Shown here in pieces: positions 46,169 through 55,723 of a DNA stretch of 64,000 nucleotides. Each line of letters begins with the position of its first letter. Positions within the stretch are counted from its first letter, which is position 1. Location of the stretch: the NCBI RefSeq assembly GCF_000969445.1, contig NZ_JZEY01000061.1:855501-919500 (forward strand), read 5' to 3'. The notes under the pieces were generated by a model, which saw nothing but the letters and a program-made list of their open reading frames with translations, ran no database searches and was not told the origin of the DNA. Made by a program: the position numbers and the translations under genes. This DNA is from Devosia chinhatensis (GTDB taxonomy: Bacteria > Pseudomonadota > Alphaproteobacteria > Rhizobiales > Devosiaceae).

Positions 46169-46861
46169 ATGGATACGACAAGCCGATTCCCTGACGTGAT
46201 GCTGCTGGCGGCCGGGCTCGGCACGCGCCTGCGGCCCTTGACCGATACCCTGCCCAAGCCGCTGGTGCCGGTGGCCGGCCGGCCGCTGATCGAGCGGGTG
46301 ATGGCCAATGCCCGCGCCGAGGGCGCCAAGCGCTTCGTGGCCAATGCCCATTATCGCGCCGACCAGGTGCTGGCCCATTTCGGAGGGCTGCTCAAGGTCA
46401 ATCGCGAGGAGACGCTGCTGGGCACGGGCGGGGGCGTCAGGGCGGCGCTGCCCATGCTGCATTCCGACCCCTTTTTCGTCATGAACACTGATGCCTTCTG
46501 GCCCGAGGGAGCCGATGCCCCGCTCGGACGGATGCGGGCTCGTTACCAGGAGCCTCCGGACATTGTTTTGCTGTGTATCCAGCCGCATCGGGCCCATGGC
46601 TTTGCGCGCAGCCACGATTTCTGTCTCGACCCCATGGGGCGGGTGACACGCGACTGGGGCGCACCGGTCATCTATGGCGGCGTCATGCTCATCGGCAAAA
46701 GCCTTTTCGCCGAATGTCCGGACGGGCCCTTTGCGCTCAACCTGCTGATCGACGCGGCACTCGAGGACGAACGGCTCTACGGCGTCGTGCTCGATGCACC
46801 CTGGTATCATGTCGGCGATCCGGCCGGGCTGGACGCGGCCGAAAAGGCCCTGGCGCCATGA
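46169..46861 (+). CDS. murU: N-acetylmuramate-1-phosphate uridylyltransferase, MurU type
   Basis: A 230-residue sugar-nucleotide transferase making UDP-MurNAc from recycled MurNAc-1-phosphate. The signature is VMLLAAGLGTRLRPLTDTLP, then KPLVPVAGRPLIERV, with GTGGGVRAALPML and the metal Asp in VMNTDAFW. In Rhizobiales it follows tsaE and the kinase amgK and precedes addB. Here accD is upstream and no amgK is in the window, so its partner must be elsewhere or absent. No good ribosome site precedes ATG 46169. The end overlaps addB by ATGA. Confidence 0.85.
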   Translation: MDTTSRFPDVMLLAAGLGTRLRPLTDTLPKPLVPVAGRPLIERVMANARAEGAKRFVANAHYRADQVLAHFGGLLKVNREETLLGTGGGVRAALPMLHSDPFFVMNTDAFWPEGADAPLGRMRARYQEPPDIVLLCIQPHRAHGFARSHDFCLDPMGRVTRDWGAPVIYGGVMLIGKSLFAECPDGPFALNLLIDAALEDERLYGVVLDAPWYHVGDPAGLDAAEKALAP

Positions 46862-49800
46862 ACGTCTATTCCATCGCCCCCTCGACGCCGTTCCTGCCCT
46901 GCCTGGCACAAGCGGTGATGGATGGTCGGCTTCTGGGCGACTGGGATCGCAGTGCGCCGTTCTGGCTCAGCGACGTCACCATCATCGTGCCGACCCAGCG
47001 CGCCCGCCAGGCGCTGGCCGAAGCCTTTGCCGCTCATCCCGGCTTTACCGGCCTGCTCCCCGATATCCGCACCTTCGGAGGCGAGGAAGCCGACGAGGAG
47101 CCCTTCCTGCCGCCCTTCGATGCGCCAGCGCTTCCCAAAAAGGCGAGCGGATTGCGGCGGCGGCTGACTTTGTCTCAATTGGTCGCGCAATGGGCCTATA
47201 GCGACCGCGGGCGCCAGGCCTTTTCCAGTCCTCCCGGGGCAGCCGAGATCTTTTCCATGGCCGAATCGCTCGGCCGGGTGATCGACGACCTCCTGATCGA
47301 GGAGCGCAGCCCTGCCGATCTGCGCGCCATCGGCACCGATATGGCCCAGGAACTGGGCGAATATTGGCAGCAGACCCTGACCTTCCTCGATATCGCGCTC
47401 ACCGCCTGGCCCGCCATGCTCCAAAGTGAGGGCCTGGCTGATCCTTCTGCCCTGCGCCGGACCCGGCTCGACCGGCAGGCCGCTGCGGCACCCTATCTTT
47501 ATGGCGAGCGGCCCGTCATTGCTGCTGGCTCCACCGGCTCGATCCCGGCAACGGCGCGGCTGCTCAAGGCGGTGACGGGCCTGCCGCGCGGTGCCCTCGT
47601 GCTGCCCGGGCTCGACATGGCCCTGAGCGCCGACACGCTCGCCGATTTGCGGCGCAGCGACACCAATCCCCATGGCCATCCCCAATATGGCCTGTCCCAT
47701 CTGCTGGGCCAATTGGGGCTCCACACCGTTGCCGATATACGCGAACTCTGTCCGGCGCCGCATCCCCGCACCGCCCTTGTCAATCACGCCCTGGCGCTCA
47801 CCGCCGATACCGCCCACTGGGCCGCGCATCGCCCCGCGCCGGAAAACCTTGAGGCAGCCCTGGACGGCGTCGCTATCATCCAGGCGCGCAACGAGGACGA
47901 GGAGGCGCGTGCCATTGCCCTGGCGGGACGGGCAGCGCTCGAGGCCGGCCGCACCGTGGGCATTATCACGCCTGATCGGAACCTGGCCCGCCGCATTGCT
48001 GCCGAACTGAAACGGTTTGCCATTCACGTCGACGACGCCGCCGGCGCGCCGCTCTTTCATTCCCCGGCAGGACGCCTGGCGCGGCAGATCCTGAGCCTTG
48101 TGGCCAATGGCATCGCGCCGGTCGATCTCATGGCTCTGCTGCGCAATCGGGCGACCAGGTTGGGGCTGGACCCATCGGCCCTGGCGCCCCTGGTCGATCG
48201 CCTCGATCTGCTGCTCCTGCGCGGGCAGCGCCCGGCCGCAGGCTTTTCCGGCCTGCGCGCCCTCCTTGCATTGCGTAGCGACCAAACGGCCCGCATCCGC
48301 CGCAAGCCTATCCGCCCGGAAGATGCCAGCGCGATGGGCGATCTTTTCGACCGCCTTGAAGCCGCGCTTGCTCCGATGATCGCGCTGCTGGGTCGCGAGC
48401 GGATGGATGCAGCAAGCCTTGCCTCGGCGCTGTCGCAGAGCCTTTCTGCCATCAGCGACGGCGCATCGCTCGACGGGCGCGATATCGTCATGGACTGGGC
48501 AAGGGAAATGGCAGGTCTTGCAGGCTACGGCCACCATTTCGGCCCGTTCGGGCTCGACGCCGTACTGTTCGCGCTGATGAGCGGCTTCGAGGTACGCAAT
48601 CACCAGACCCGGCGTGCCGATATCGCCATCTGGGGTCAGCTCGAGGCGCGGCTGATGAGCCCGGACCTGCTGATCCTGGCCGCGCTCAATGAAGACAAAT
48701 GGCCGGCTCCGGCCGATCCGGGCCCCTGGCTCAGCCGCGGCATGCGCCTCGCCGCGGGCCTTGAACCGCCAGAGCGCATGCAGGGCCTTGCAGCCCACGA
48801 TTTCGCCCAGGCCATGGGCAATGGCGAGGTGATCCTCGCCTATGCCGATCGCATCGGGGCGAGCCCGGCTCTGCCCTCCCGCCTCGTGCAGCGGCTCGAC
48901 GCGTTTATCGGCTCCGACCATGCCCGGGCGCTGCGCCGCCGCGGCGAGGTCGCAAGGGTCGATGCGCGTCGGCTCGATGCCGTCACCGCCAGCCGGCCGG
49001 CCATCCGTCCGGCGCCCAATCCACCCTTTACGCCGCGTCTCACCCGGCTTTCCGTCACCGAGGTCGAGACGCTGATGCGCTCGCCCTACGATCTTTATGC
49101 CAAGCATGTGCTGGGCCTGCGCCCGCTCGATGCCCTCGGGGAGGACCCGGACGCGCGCGAAAGGGGCACCATCGTCCACGCCATCTTTGCCCGCTTCGTC
49201 AACGAGGGCCATGACGTGCTCGCGCCCGAGGCGCCGGACGTGCTGATGTCCATCGCCAATGCCGAATTTGCCGGCCTCGACGCCATCGGCGAGCGGCGCG
49301 ACATCTGGCTGCGCCGCTTTTCCACCGCCGCCACGCAATTTCTGGCTTTCGAGCGCGATCGCGCCGAGAGGGTACGCAAGCGCCATGCCGAAATCCGGGG
49401 CGAATGGCAGGTGCCGCTGGGCCCCGGTTTCCTCATTACCGGGGAAGCCGACCGGGTCGACGAACTGAATGACGGCACGCTCGAAATTCTCGATTTCAAG
49501 ACCGGTTCACCGCCGTCGGGCGCCAGCATGAAAGCGTTCGAGGCCCCGCAATTGCCGCTCGAGGCGCTGATGGCAAAGGCCGGCGCCATGCCGGTCCCGG
49601 CCGCTGCCTCCTCGGCGCTCACCTATATCAAGATCGGCCTTGGGCCCGAAGCGTTCACCCCCAGCGCCTTTGCCCTGGCTGAAGGCATGGATGTGATGGC
49701 CGCCGCCGACGAAATCTGGCGCCGCATGCAGGGACATATCGAGTTCTTCCTCCTGCGCGAAACCCCGCTTCCGGCGCGGCTGCTGCCGCTCAAGACGCAG

Positions 49801-49875
49801 CGTTTCGCCGGCCCATACGATCATCTGGCGCGCATGGCCGAATGGCTGGCCGTCGACGGGGAGGACGAGGCATGA
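46858..49875 (+). CDS. addB: double-strand break repair protein AddB
   Basis: A 1005-residue subunit of the alphaproteobacterial AddAB helicase-nuclease, which resects broken DNA ends for recombination. The N-terminal part resembles an inactivated helicase (VTIIVPTQRARQALAEAFAA). The C-terminal part is a PD-(D/E)XK nuclease: GTIVHAIFARFVNEGHDV and LEILDFKTGSPPSGASM with catalytic Asp and Lys. It overlaps murU and addA by four bases each, so all three are translated together. Confidence 0.94.
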   Translation: MNVYSIAPSTPFLPCLAQAVMDGRLLGDWDRSAPFWLSDVTIIVPTQRARQALAEAFAAHPGFTGLLPDIRTFGGEEADEEPFLPPFDAPALPKKASGLRRRLTLSQLVAQWAYSDRGRQAFSSPPGAAEIFSMAESLGRVIDDLLIEERSPADLRAIGTDMAQELGEYWQQTLTFLDIALTAWPAMLQSEGLADPSALRRTRLDRQAAAAPYLYGERPVIAAGSTGSIPATARLLKAVTGLPRGALVLPGLDMALSADTLADLRRSDTNPHGHPQYGLSHLLGQLGLHTVADIRELCPAPHPRTALVNHALALTADTAHWAAHRPAPENLEAALDGVAIIQARNEDEEARAIALAGRAALEAGRTVGIITPDRNLARRIAAELKRFAIHVDDAAGAPLFHSPAGRLARQILSLVANGIAPVDLMALLRNRATRLGLDPSALAPLVDRLDLLLLRGQRPAAGFSGLRALLALRSDQTARIRRKPIRPEDASAMGDLFDRLEAALAPMIALLGRERMDAASLASALSQSLSAISDGASLDGRDIVMDWAREMAGLAGYGHHFGPFGLDAVLFALMSGFEVRNHQTRRADIAIWGQLEARLMSPDLLILAALNEDKWPAPADPGPWLSRGMRLAAGLEPPERMQGLAAHDFAQAMGNGEVILAYADRIGASPALPSRLVQRLDAFIGSDHARALRRRGEVARVDARRLDAVTASRPAIRPAPNPPFTPRLTRLSVTEVETLMRSPYDLYAKHVLGLRPLDALGEDPDARERGTIVHAIFARFVNEGHDVLAPEAPDVLMSIANAEFAGLDAIGERRDIWLRRFSTAATQFLAFERDRAERVRKRHAEIRGEWQVPLGPGFLITGEADRVDELNDGTLEILDFKTGSPPSGASMKAFEAPQLPLEALMAKAGAMPVPAAASSALTYIKIGLGPEAFTPSAFALAEGMDVMAAADEIWRRMQGHIEFFLLRETPLPARLLPLKTQRFAGPYDHLARMAEWLAVDGEDEA

Positions 49876-52800
49876 GCGATCGCGGCGACCTCCTCATTCC
49901 CTCCAATACCCGCGACAGCCAGGCCCGGGCCAGCGATCCGGATTATTCGATCTGGGTGGAAGCCAATGCCGGGTCGGGCAAGACCTATGTGCTGACCCAT
50001 AGGGTGCTGCGCCTGCTGCTCGCAGGCACGCGGCCTGAATCGATCCTCTGCCTGACCTACACCAAGGCTGCGGCCGCAGAGATGCGCAAGCGCGTCGGTG
50101 CAAGGCTGGCGCAATGGGCACTGGCGCAACCGGCCGAACTCCACAAGGACCTCGCCGAGCTGGTGGGCAGTCCGCCGAGCCCGGCCATGCTGCGCGATGC
50201 CCGGACCCTTTTTGCCCGTGCCCTCGAGACGCCGGGCGGCCTCCGCATCCTCACCATCCATGCCTTTTGCGAAGCGGTATTGCACCGTTTTCCCATCGAG
50301 GCCGGCGTGCCCTTCGACTTTGCCGTCATAGAGGACGAGCAGCAGGTGCAGATGGTGCTCTCGGCGCGGGAGAGCGTGCTCGCCGAAGGCCTGCGCGGTG
50401 GCACCCATGCCGAAGCGGTCGAGACGCTTTTCGGGCTTTTGAGCGACGACGCCATTACCAAGGCCATCCAGTCGGCGCTGTCCGAGGGCGCCCGGCTCAA
50501 GCCGGTTCTCGCCGATCTGCCGTCAGCCAAGGCGCGGCTGCGCCATCTCTTGGCCTATGGCGGCGCAAAACCGGCCGAGATCGAGGCGCGGCTGGTGTCG
50601 GAAACCCTTCTGACCCCGCCGGCCCTGCGCGACATCGTCAAAAGCCTGGGCGGCGATCCGCAGGGCAAGGCCTGTGTCGATCTCCTCGCCCGCCTGGACC
50701 CGGAAAATCCAGACCTGTCCGGCCTGCGCAACGCCTTCTTTACCGGCACCGGCACCCCGCGCGCCCGGTTGATGGTGAAAAAGCAGATCGAGGCGCATCC
50801 CCATCTCCACGACCTGCTGCTGGCCGAGCAGGAGCGGCTGGTGGCGCTCGAGAGCGAACGCAATGCCGCGCTGCTGGTGGCGCGGTCCGAGGCCATTCTC
50901 GATGTGGTCGCGGCCATCCGCGCGCGCTACGACGCCGACAAGAGCCGCCATGCCCTGCTCGATTTCGACGACTTGATCGAAAAGCTCGGCGATCTCTTCG
51001 ATGATCGCGCCATCGCCCCCTGGGTGCAGTACAAGCTCGATGCCGGCATCGACCATATCCTGGTCGATGAGAGCCAGGACACCAATGAGCGGCAATGGCG
51101 CGTGGTCAAGGCGCTGGCCGAGGAGTTCTTTTCCGGTGCCGGCGCGGTGGAGCGGCCGCGCTCCATCTTCGCGGTGGGAGACCAGAAGCAGTCGATCTAT
51201 TCCTTCCAGGGCGCCCAGCCCGTGCTGTTCGGCGAAACCGGCCTCGACATGGCCCGCCGCGCCCGGGCCGCGGACAAGCCGTTCCAGCGCGTACCGCTGC
51301 ATACGAGCTTTCGCACGCTGGGCGTCATTCTCGAAGCCGTGGACCGGGTGACCGACAGGCCCGATATTCGCGCGGCGCTGCTGGCGGCCGAAAAGGTGGC
51401 TCATGAGGCTGCGCGCATCCAGCAGGGCGGCAGCGTCACCCTCTGGCCTCCGATCCAGGATGTCAGAACCGAGCGCGATACCAGCCAGTGGCCCCGCGAG
51501 GCCGTCGAGGCCGAGCAGAGTGCAGCGCGACAGGTGGCCTTGCGTATTGCCCGCCAGGTCCGGGCGTGGATCGATGAGGGCCGCGTGCTCGGCCAGCGCC
51601 AGCGCCCGATCAGCGCCGATGACGTTTTGATCCTCGTGCAGAAACGCGGGGCCTTTTTCCAGGAGATCATCCGGGCCCTTCGGGCCGAAAACCTGCCGAC
51701 CCCCGGCGCCGACCGGCTCGCCGTGACTGGCCATATCGCCGTGCTCGACCTTCTTGCGCTGATTGATGTGCTGCTCAACCCCGCCGATGACCTGCAATTG
51801 GCCGCCCTGTTGCGCTCGCCGCTCTTCGAGGTGTCCGAAGACGACCTTTTTGCCCTCGCCCATGGCAGGGCGGGCCAGAGCCTTCATGCCGCACTTTTCG
51901 CCTCGCCGCGACCTGAAGCCCGCGCCGCAGCTGCCCAGTTGGCGCGCTGGCGCGATACGCTCGAGACCGACCGGCCGTTCGAATTCCTTTCTGCCATTCT
52001 CTATGCGGAAGGCGGTTTGCGCCGCTTCCACGCCCGGCTGGGCATGGAAGTCGACGAAGTGCTTTCCGAGCTGCTCGAGCTGGCCCTTGCCCACGAGCAG
52101 GGCGGGCAGCCCTCGCTGCAGGGTTTTGCCGTCGACATGCGTCGCCGCTCGGTGACCATCAAGCGCGAACTGGCCGAAAGCGGGGGCGGGGTCCGCGTAA
52201 TGACCGTGCATGGTGCCAAGGGGCTCGAGGCCCCCATCGTCATCCTGGCCGATGCCGCCAGTAAGCCGTCGGCCACCATGACCGGCAAGCCGGTCTATGT
52301 GCTCGATCGCCATCCCGGCCCGCTTCTCGTCCATGCCTCGGCCAAGGGCCAGCACGACGCTGCCACCCTGCCGGTCAAGGAGAGTATCGACAGCGCCCTG
52401 GCCGAAGAATATTGGCGCCGGCTCTATGTGGCCATGACCCGGGCAGAGGACGAACTCTACGTCACCGGCACGCTCGGGGCCGGTTCGAGCCCGGAGGCCC
52501 TCCTGGCCGGGAGCTGGTACGAGGCGATCGAGCAGGCCCTGCAACCCGATCTTGTTCCATTGCACGACGCCGCTGGCGCCATCGCGGCTTTGGTCTATCC
52601 AGGACTTGCCGAACCTGCCCTTTCCGGGAGCGCGGCGGGCGCGCCGCCCGCTCCTGCGCCATTCGTCCCCCGGGCGGTGCCCGAGCCTGCGGTCGTTAGC
52701 CTCGTTTCGCCATCGCGGGCCAGAACCGACAGGGGACCACAGCCGATCCTGCAAAGCCTCGTCGAGGAGACGCGCGACGCCGAGGGCGCGCGCAAGGATG

Positions 52801-53303
52801 GCCTGGCGCTCCACGCCCTGCTCCAGCATCTGGGTAAGGTCGCCCCGCGCGATTGGGACCGCGTGGCGCCCCGGGCGCTGGAAACCCTGCTGCCCGATCG
52901 GCCCGATCGTCATGATGGACTGGCGGCGCGGGCCATCTCCATCCTCTCGCGGCCCGATCTGTCGCCGCTGTTCGGCCCGACGAGCCGGGCGGAAGTCCCC
53001 TTCCTCGTGCCCGCGCTGCAAAGGGGCGCACCGGTCCGCCTCACGGGCCGCATCGACCGCCTGGTGGTTGACGACTCAAGCGTGCTGGTGGTCGATTACA
53101 AGTCGGACGCACAGGTGCCTGCGCGGCCCGAGGACGTGCCCTGGAACTACCGAACGCAATTGGCGCTTTATGCACTGGTTGCAGGCCAGCTTTTCCCGGG
53201 TCGTTCCGTCTCTGCGGCGATCCTGTGGACCGAGTTGAAATCGTTGATGAATTTGCCCGAGCCATTGCTGGAGGCGGCGCGGGCGGAATTCACCCTGCGG
53301 TGA
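49872..53303 (+). CDS. addA: double-strand break repair helicase-nuclease AddA
   Basis: An 1143-residue UvrD-type helicase with a C-terminal nuclease. Walker A is VEANAGSGKTYVLTHR (residues 29-44), followed by LCLTYTKAAAAEM, the DExx box ILVDESQDTNERQW, QKQSIYSFQGAQP and VMTVHGAKGLEAPIVILADA (motif V). The nuclease domain has LTGRIDRLVVDDSSVLVVDY, then KSDAQ with catalytic Asp and Lys. It overlaps addB by ATGA and is followed by trxA. Confidence 0.96.
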   Translation: MSDRGDLLIPSNTRDSQARASDPDYSIWVEANAGSGKTYVLTHRVLRLLLAGTRPESILCLTYTKAAAAEMRKRVGARLAQWALAQPAELHKDLAELVGSPPSPAMLRDARTLFARALETPGGLRILTIHAFCEAVLHRFPIEAGVPFDFAVIEDEQQVQMVLSARESVLAEGLRGGTHAEAVETLFGLLSDDAITKAIQSALSEGARLKPVLADLPSAKARLRHLLAYGGAKPAEIEARLVSETLLTPPALRDIVKSLGGDPQGKACVDLLARLDPENPDLSGLRNAFFTGTGTPRARLMVKKQIEAHPHLHDLLLAEQERLVALESERNAALLVARSEAILDVVAAIRARYDADKSRHALLDFDDLIEKLGDLFDDRAIAPWVQYKLDAGIDHILVDESQDTNERQWRVVKALAEEFFSGAGAVERPRSIFAVGDQKQSIYSFQGAQPVLFGETGLDMARRARAADKPFQRVPLHTSFRTLGVILEAVDRVTDRPDIRAALLAAEKVAHEAARIQQGGSVTLWPPIQDVRTERDTSQWPREAVEAEQSAARQVALRIARQVRAWIDEGRVLGQRQRPISADDVLILVQKRGAFFQEIIRALRAENLPTPGADRLAVTGHIAVLDLLALIDVLLNPADDLQLAALLRSPLFEVSEDDLFALAHGRAGQSLHAALFASPRPEARAAAAQLARWRDTLETDRPFEFLSAILYAEGGLRRFHARLGMEVDEVLSELLELALAHEQGGQPSLQGFAVDMRRRSVTIKRELAESGGGVRVMTVHGAKGLEAPIVILADAASKPSATMTGKPVYVLDRHPGPLLVHASAKGQHDAATLPVKESIDSALAEEYWRRLYVAMTRAEDELYVTGTLGAGSSPEALLAGSWYEAIEQALQPDLVPLHDAAGAIAALVYPGLAEPALSGSAAGAPPAPAPFVPRAVPEPAVVSLVSPSRARTDRGPQPILQSLVEETRDAEGARKDGLALHALLQHLGKVAPRDWDRVAPRALETLLPDRPDRHDGLAARAISILSRPDLSPLFGPTSRAEVPFLVPALQRGAPVRLTGRIDRLVVDDSSVLVVDYKSDAQVPARPEDVPWNYRTQLALYALVAGQLFPGRSVSAAILWTELKSLMNLPEPLLEAARAEFTLR

Positions 53304-53445
53304 GCATCTTGAACCAGGGCTGGACTCTCACCAGCTTTGGGAGCAAACACACCGCCGCCTGTCGGACCCGGACGGTCCGACACTGAAAATTCTGAGTTTC
53401 GCTCCCCGGCGGGGATCGCGAAGCGCCCCTTAGGAAGGCAAGACC

Positions 53446-53769
53446 ATGACCAAAGCTGTTTCCGAAGCCAATTTCGGCCAGGAAGTCCTTAATTCCAACG
53501 AGCCTGTCCTCGTCGATTTCTGGGCAGAATGGTGCGGTCCCTGCCGGGCCATCGCTCCGGTCCTGGACGAATTGTCCACCGAGCTCGAAGGCAAGGTGAA
53601 GATCGTCAAGCTCAACGTCGACGAAAACCCCGGGATCGCTGCCCAGTATGGCGTGCGCTCGATCCCCACCATGATCCTGTTCAAGGGTGGCGAGGCTGCC
53701 GACATGAAAATTGGCGCCGGCACCCCCAAGGCGGGCCTGACCAAGTGGCTCGAGGGCCACGCCGCCTGA
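53446..53769 (+). CDS. trxA: thioredoxin
   Basis: A 107-residue general disulfide reductase of the cytosol. The active site is [16 protein letters not shown] (Cys30, Cys33), with the cis-proline loop [17 protein letters not shown] 53446 follows AAGGAAGG. The addB-addA-trxA order is conserved in Rhizobiales. A strong terminator follows. Confidence 0.97.
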   Translation: MTKAVSEANFGQEVLNSNEPVLVDFWAEWCGPCRAIAPVLDELSTELEGKVKIVKLNVDENPGIAAQYGVRSIPTMILFKGGEAADMKIGAGTPKAGLTKWLEGHAA

Positions 53770-53793
53770 TCTGGACACCAGAGATTACCCATG

Positions 53794-53822
53794 GGCCGCC
53801 GGAGCCATTCGGCGGCCTTTTT
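53794..53822 (+). terminator. intrinsic terminator after trxA
   Basis: GGCCGCC (53794-53800) pairs with GGCGGCC (53811-53817), with a 10-base loop, and TTTTT follows. Confidence 0.85.
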
Positions 53823-53929
53823 CATTCGCCTGTCAAAGACATGGCCGCCGTCCGACCCGGACGGCGCGGATAGGCCGGCACCGACCCGGCTTGTTCCGGT
53901 CGCATCCCTCCTGTTAAGCATGGCGACGA

Positions 53930-53947
53930 TAACGATAACGCTACCGT
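53930..53947. promoter_or_regulatory. LacI-type operator before the GH3 gene
   Basis: ACGATAACGCTACCGT (53932-53947) is a near-palindrome of the form ACGRTARCGYTAYCGT with the central CG typical of LacI/GalR sites. A second overlapping TAnCGnTA core lies at 53930-53937. It ends three bases before the ribosome site of the GH3 gene, so a bound repressor would block transcription or elongation. Confidence 0.5.
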
Positions 53948-53962
53948 GACGGGGGAGCCGCC

Positions 53963-55636
53963 TTGGCCAATATCGATCTTTCTGCCGCCCCTTTTCATCT
54001 CGATGAAGCTGGCATGGCCTGGGTGCATCAAACCCGCGATTCCCTGTCGGCGCGGGACAAGCTGGCCCAGCTCTTCGTGCTCTTGTCGCGCGAAGCCCCG
54101 GACGAGGCGCTCAATGCGATGCGCAGCTTCAAGCCGGGCGGCATCACCCGCATCTACTCCGCCGACCTGGCTGCCGAAATCGGGTTGATGCAGCACGTCG
54201 ATACGGCGGGCCCCGTGCCCATGCTAGTCAGCGCCGATCTCGAGGGCAGCCGCATGAGCCTGCCCTTCGGCACCGAAGTGCCCAATCCCCTGGGTCTGGC
54301 GGCCGTGGACGATGTCGAGGCGACGACGGCCATTTCCACTCTCATGGCTGAAGAAGCCCGCGCTGCAGGGCTCAACTGGAGCTTCACGCCGGTCATCGAC
54401 ATCAACAAGGCCTGGCAGAGCGCGATTGTCGGCACCCGTTCCTATGGCTCGGATGTCGAGCGGATCGAGCGGCATTCCCTGGCCCAGATCGGCGCGTTCC
54501 AGGCCAAGGGCGTCGCCGCCACCGTCAAGCACTGGCCGGGCGAAGGCTATGACGATCGCGACCAGCATCTGGTCACTACCGTCAATCCGCTGAGCCTCGA
54601 CGACTGGGAAGCCAGTTTCGGACGGCTTTATCGCGCGGCCATCGATGCGGGCGTGATGAGCGTGATGAGCGCCCATATCGCCTTTCCCGCCTTCGTGCGC
54701 GAACTCGAGCCGGAAGCCGAGGGGGAGGCCTTTCGTCCCGCCACGCTGAGCCGCGTGCTCAACCAGACGCTGCTGCGCGAAAAGCTGGGATTTAACGGCC
54801 TCATCGTGTCCGACGCCACGCCCATGGCCGGGTTCGGCGATTGGGGACCACGAGAACAGACCATTCCCCAATGCGTTGTCGCCGGTTGCGATGTCATCCT
54901 GTTCTCCGACGATCCCACGACCGACCTCATGTACCTGGTCAAGGCCGTCGCCGATGGCCGGCTGAGCCAGGAACGGGTCGACGAGGCCGTGACGCGCGTC
55001 CTGGCGCTCAAGGCTGCGCTGGGCCTTCACAAGCCGGATCGTCCGCCTGTCGGGCTCGACGCGGCCCGTGCGGTGCTCGAGCGTCCGCAAAGCCGGCAGC
55101 TGGCCAAGTCCGTGACAGCCCGCGTGCCCACGCTGGTCAAGGACGTGCCGGGTCTGTTGCCGCTCTCGCCCGAGCGGCATCGGCGGGTGATCGTCTTCTC
55201 GACTGGCGCCGTCCAGCCCTTCGCGCCCCATCCCCTGCCACTGAGCTTGCCCAACATGCTCTGGCGCGAGGGCTTCGAGATCACCGAATATGCGCCCGGC
55301 ATGGCCTTCGATCCCAAGGATTTCGATCTGGCGCTCTATCTGCTCGCCGAGGAAACCCTGCTCACCCGCCAGCGTATCTTCCTCAACTGGAAAGAACTGA
55401 CGGGGACCGTGTTCGGCGCCATGAAGCGCTATTGGCACGACCTGCCGGTACTCATGGTCTCGCTGGGCTACCCCTATTATCTTCACGACGCACCGCGCGT
55501 GCCCACCTATGTCAACGCCTATGGCTCCAACGAAGCCATGCAGGCGGCCGTGGTCGATGCGCTCATGGGGCGCAGCGCCTTCGAGGGCAAAAGCCCGGTC
55601 GATGCTTTTTGCGGCAGCGAGCAGGCGCGCTACTGA
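53963..55636 (+). CDS. GH3 beta-N-acetylhexosaminidase-like enzyme
   Basis: A 557-residue glycoside hydrolase family 3 protein without signal peptide. The catalytic nucleophile Asp is in LGFNGLIVSDATPMAGFGDW. The loop AATVKHWPGEGYDDRDQH matches the NagZ pattern KHFPGxGxxxxDxH, whose Asp-His pair is the acid/base of N-acetylhexosaminidases. It is longer than NagZ (about 340) and near Cellulomonas Nag3 and other two-domain GH3 enzymes, some of which are phosphorylases. Residues beyond 390 form the second domain. The start is TTG 53963 after GGGGGAG. Peptidoglycan or chitin amino-sugar use is the likely role. A LacI-type operator lies in front. Confidence 0.8.
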   Translation: MANIDLSAAPFHLDEAGMAWVHQTRDSLSARDKLAQLFVLLSREAPDEALNAMRSFKPGGITRIYSADLAAEIGLMQHVDTAGPVPMLVSADLEGSRMSLPFGTEVPNPLGLAAVDDVEATTAISTLMAEEARAAGLNWSFTPVIDINKAWQSAIVGTRSYGSDVERIERHSLAQIGAFQAKGVAATVKHWPGEGYDDRDQHLVTTVNPLSLDDWEASFGRLYRAAIDAGVMSVMSAHIAFPAFVRELEPEAEGEAFRPATLSRVLNQTLLREKLGFNGLIVSDATPMAGFGDWGPREQTIPQCVVAGCDVILFSDDPTTDLMYLVKAVADGRLSQERVDEAVTRVLALKAALGLHKPDRPPVGLDAARAVLERPQSRQLAKSVTARVPTLVKDVPGLLPLSPERHRRVIVFSTGAVQPFAPHPLPLSLPNMLWREGFEITEYAPGMAFDPKDFDLALYLLAEETLLTRQRIFLNWKELTGTVFGAMKRYWHDLPVLMVSLGYPYYLHDAPRVPTYVNAYGSNEAMQAAVVDALMGRSAFEGKSPVDAFCGSEQARY

Positions 55637-55723
55637 GCCGACGGGGGATGGAACGGTTTGCGCCGGTTCCGTCCTTCCCATCAGCCGGGCCAGCACGCTA
55701 GACATGGGCGAACTGGAGCGAAC

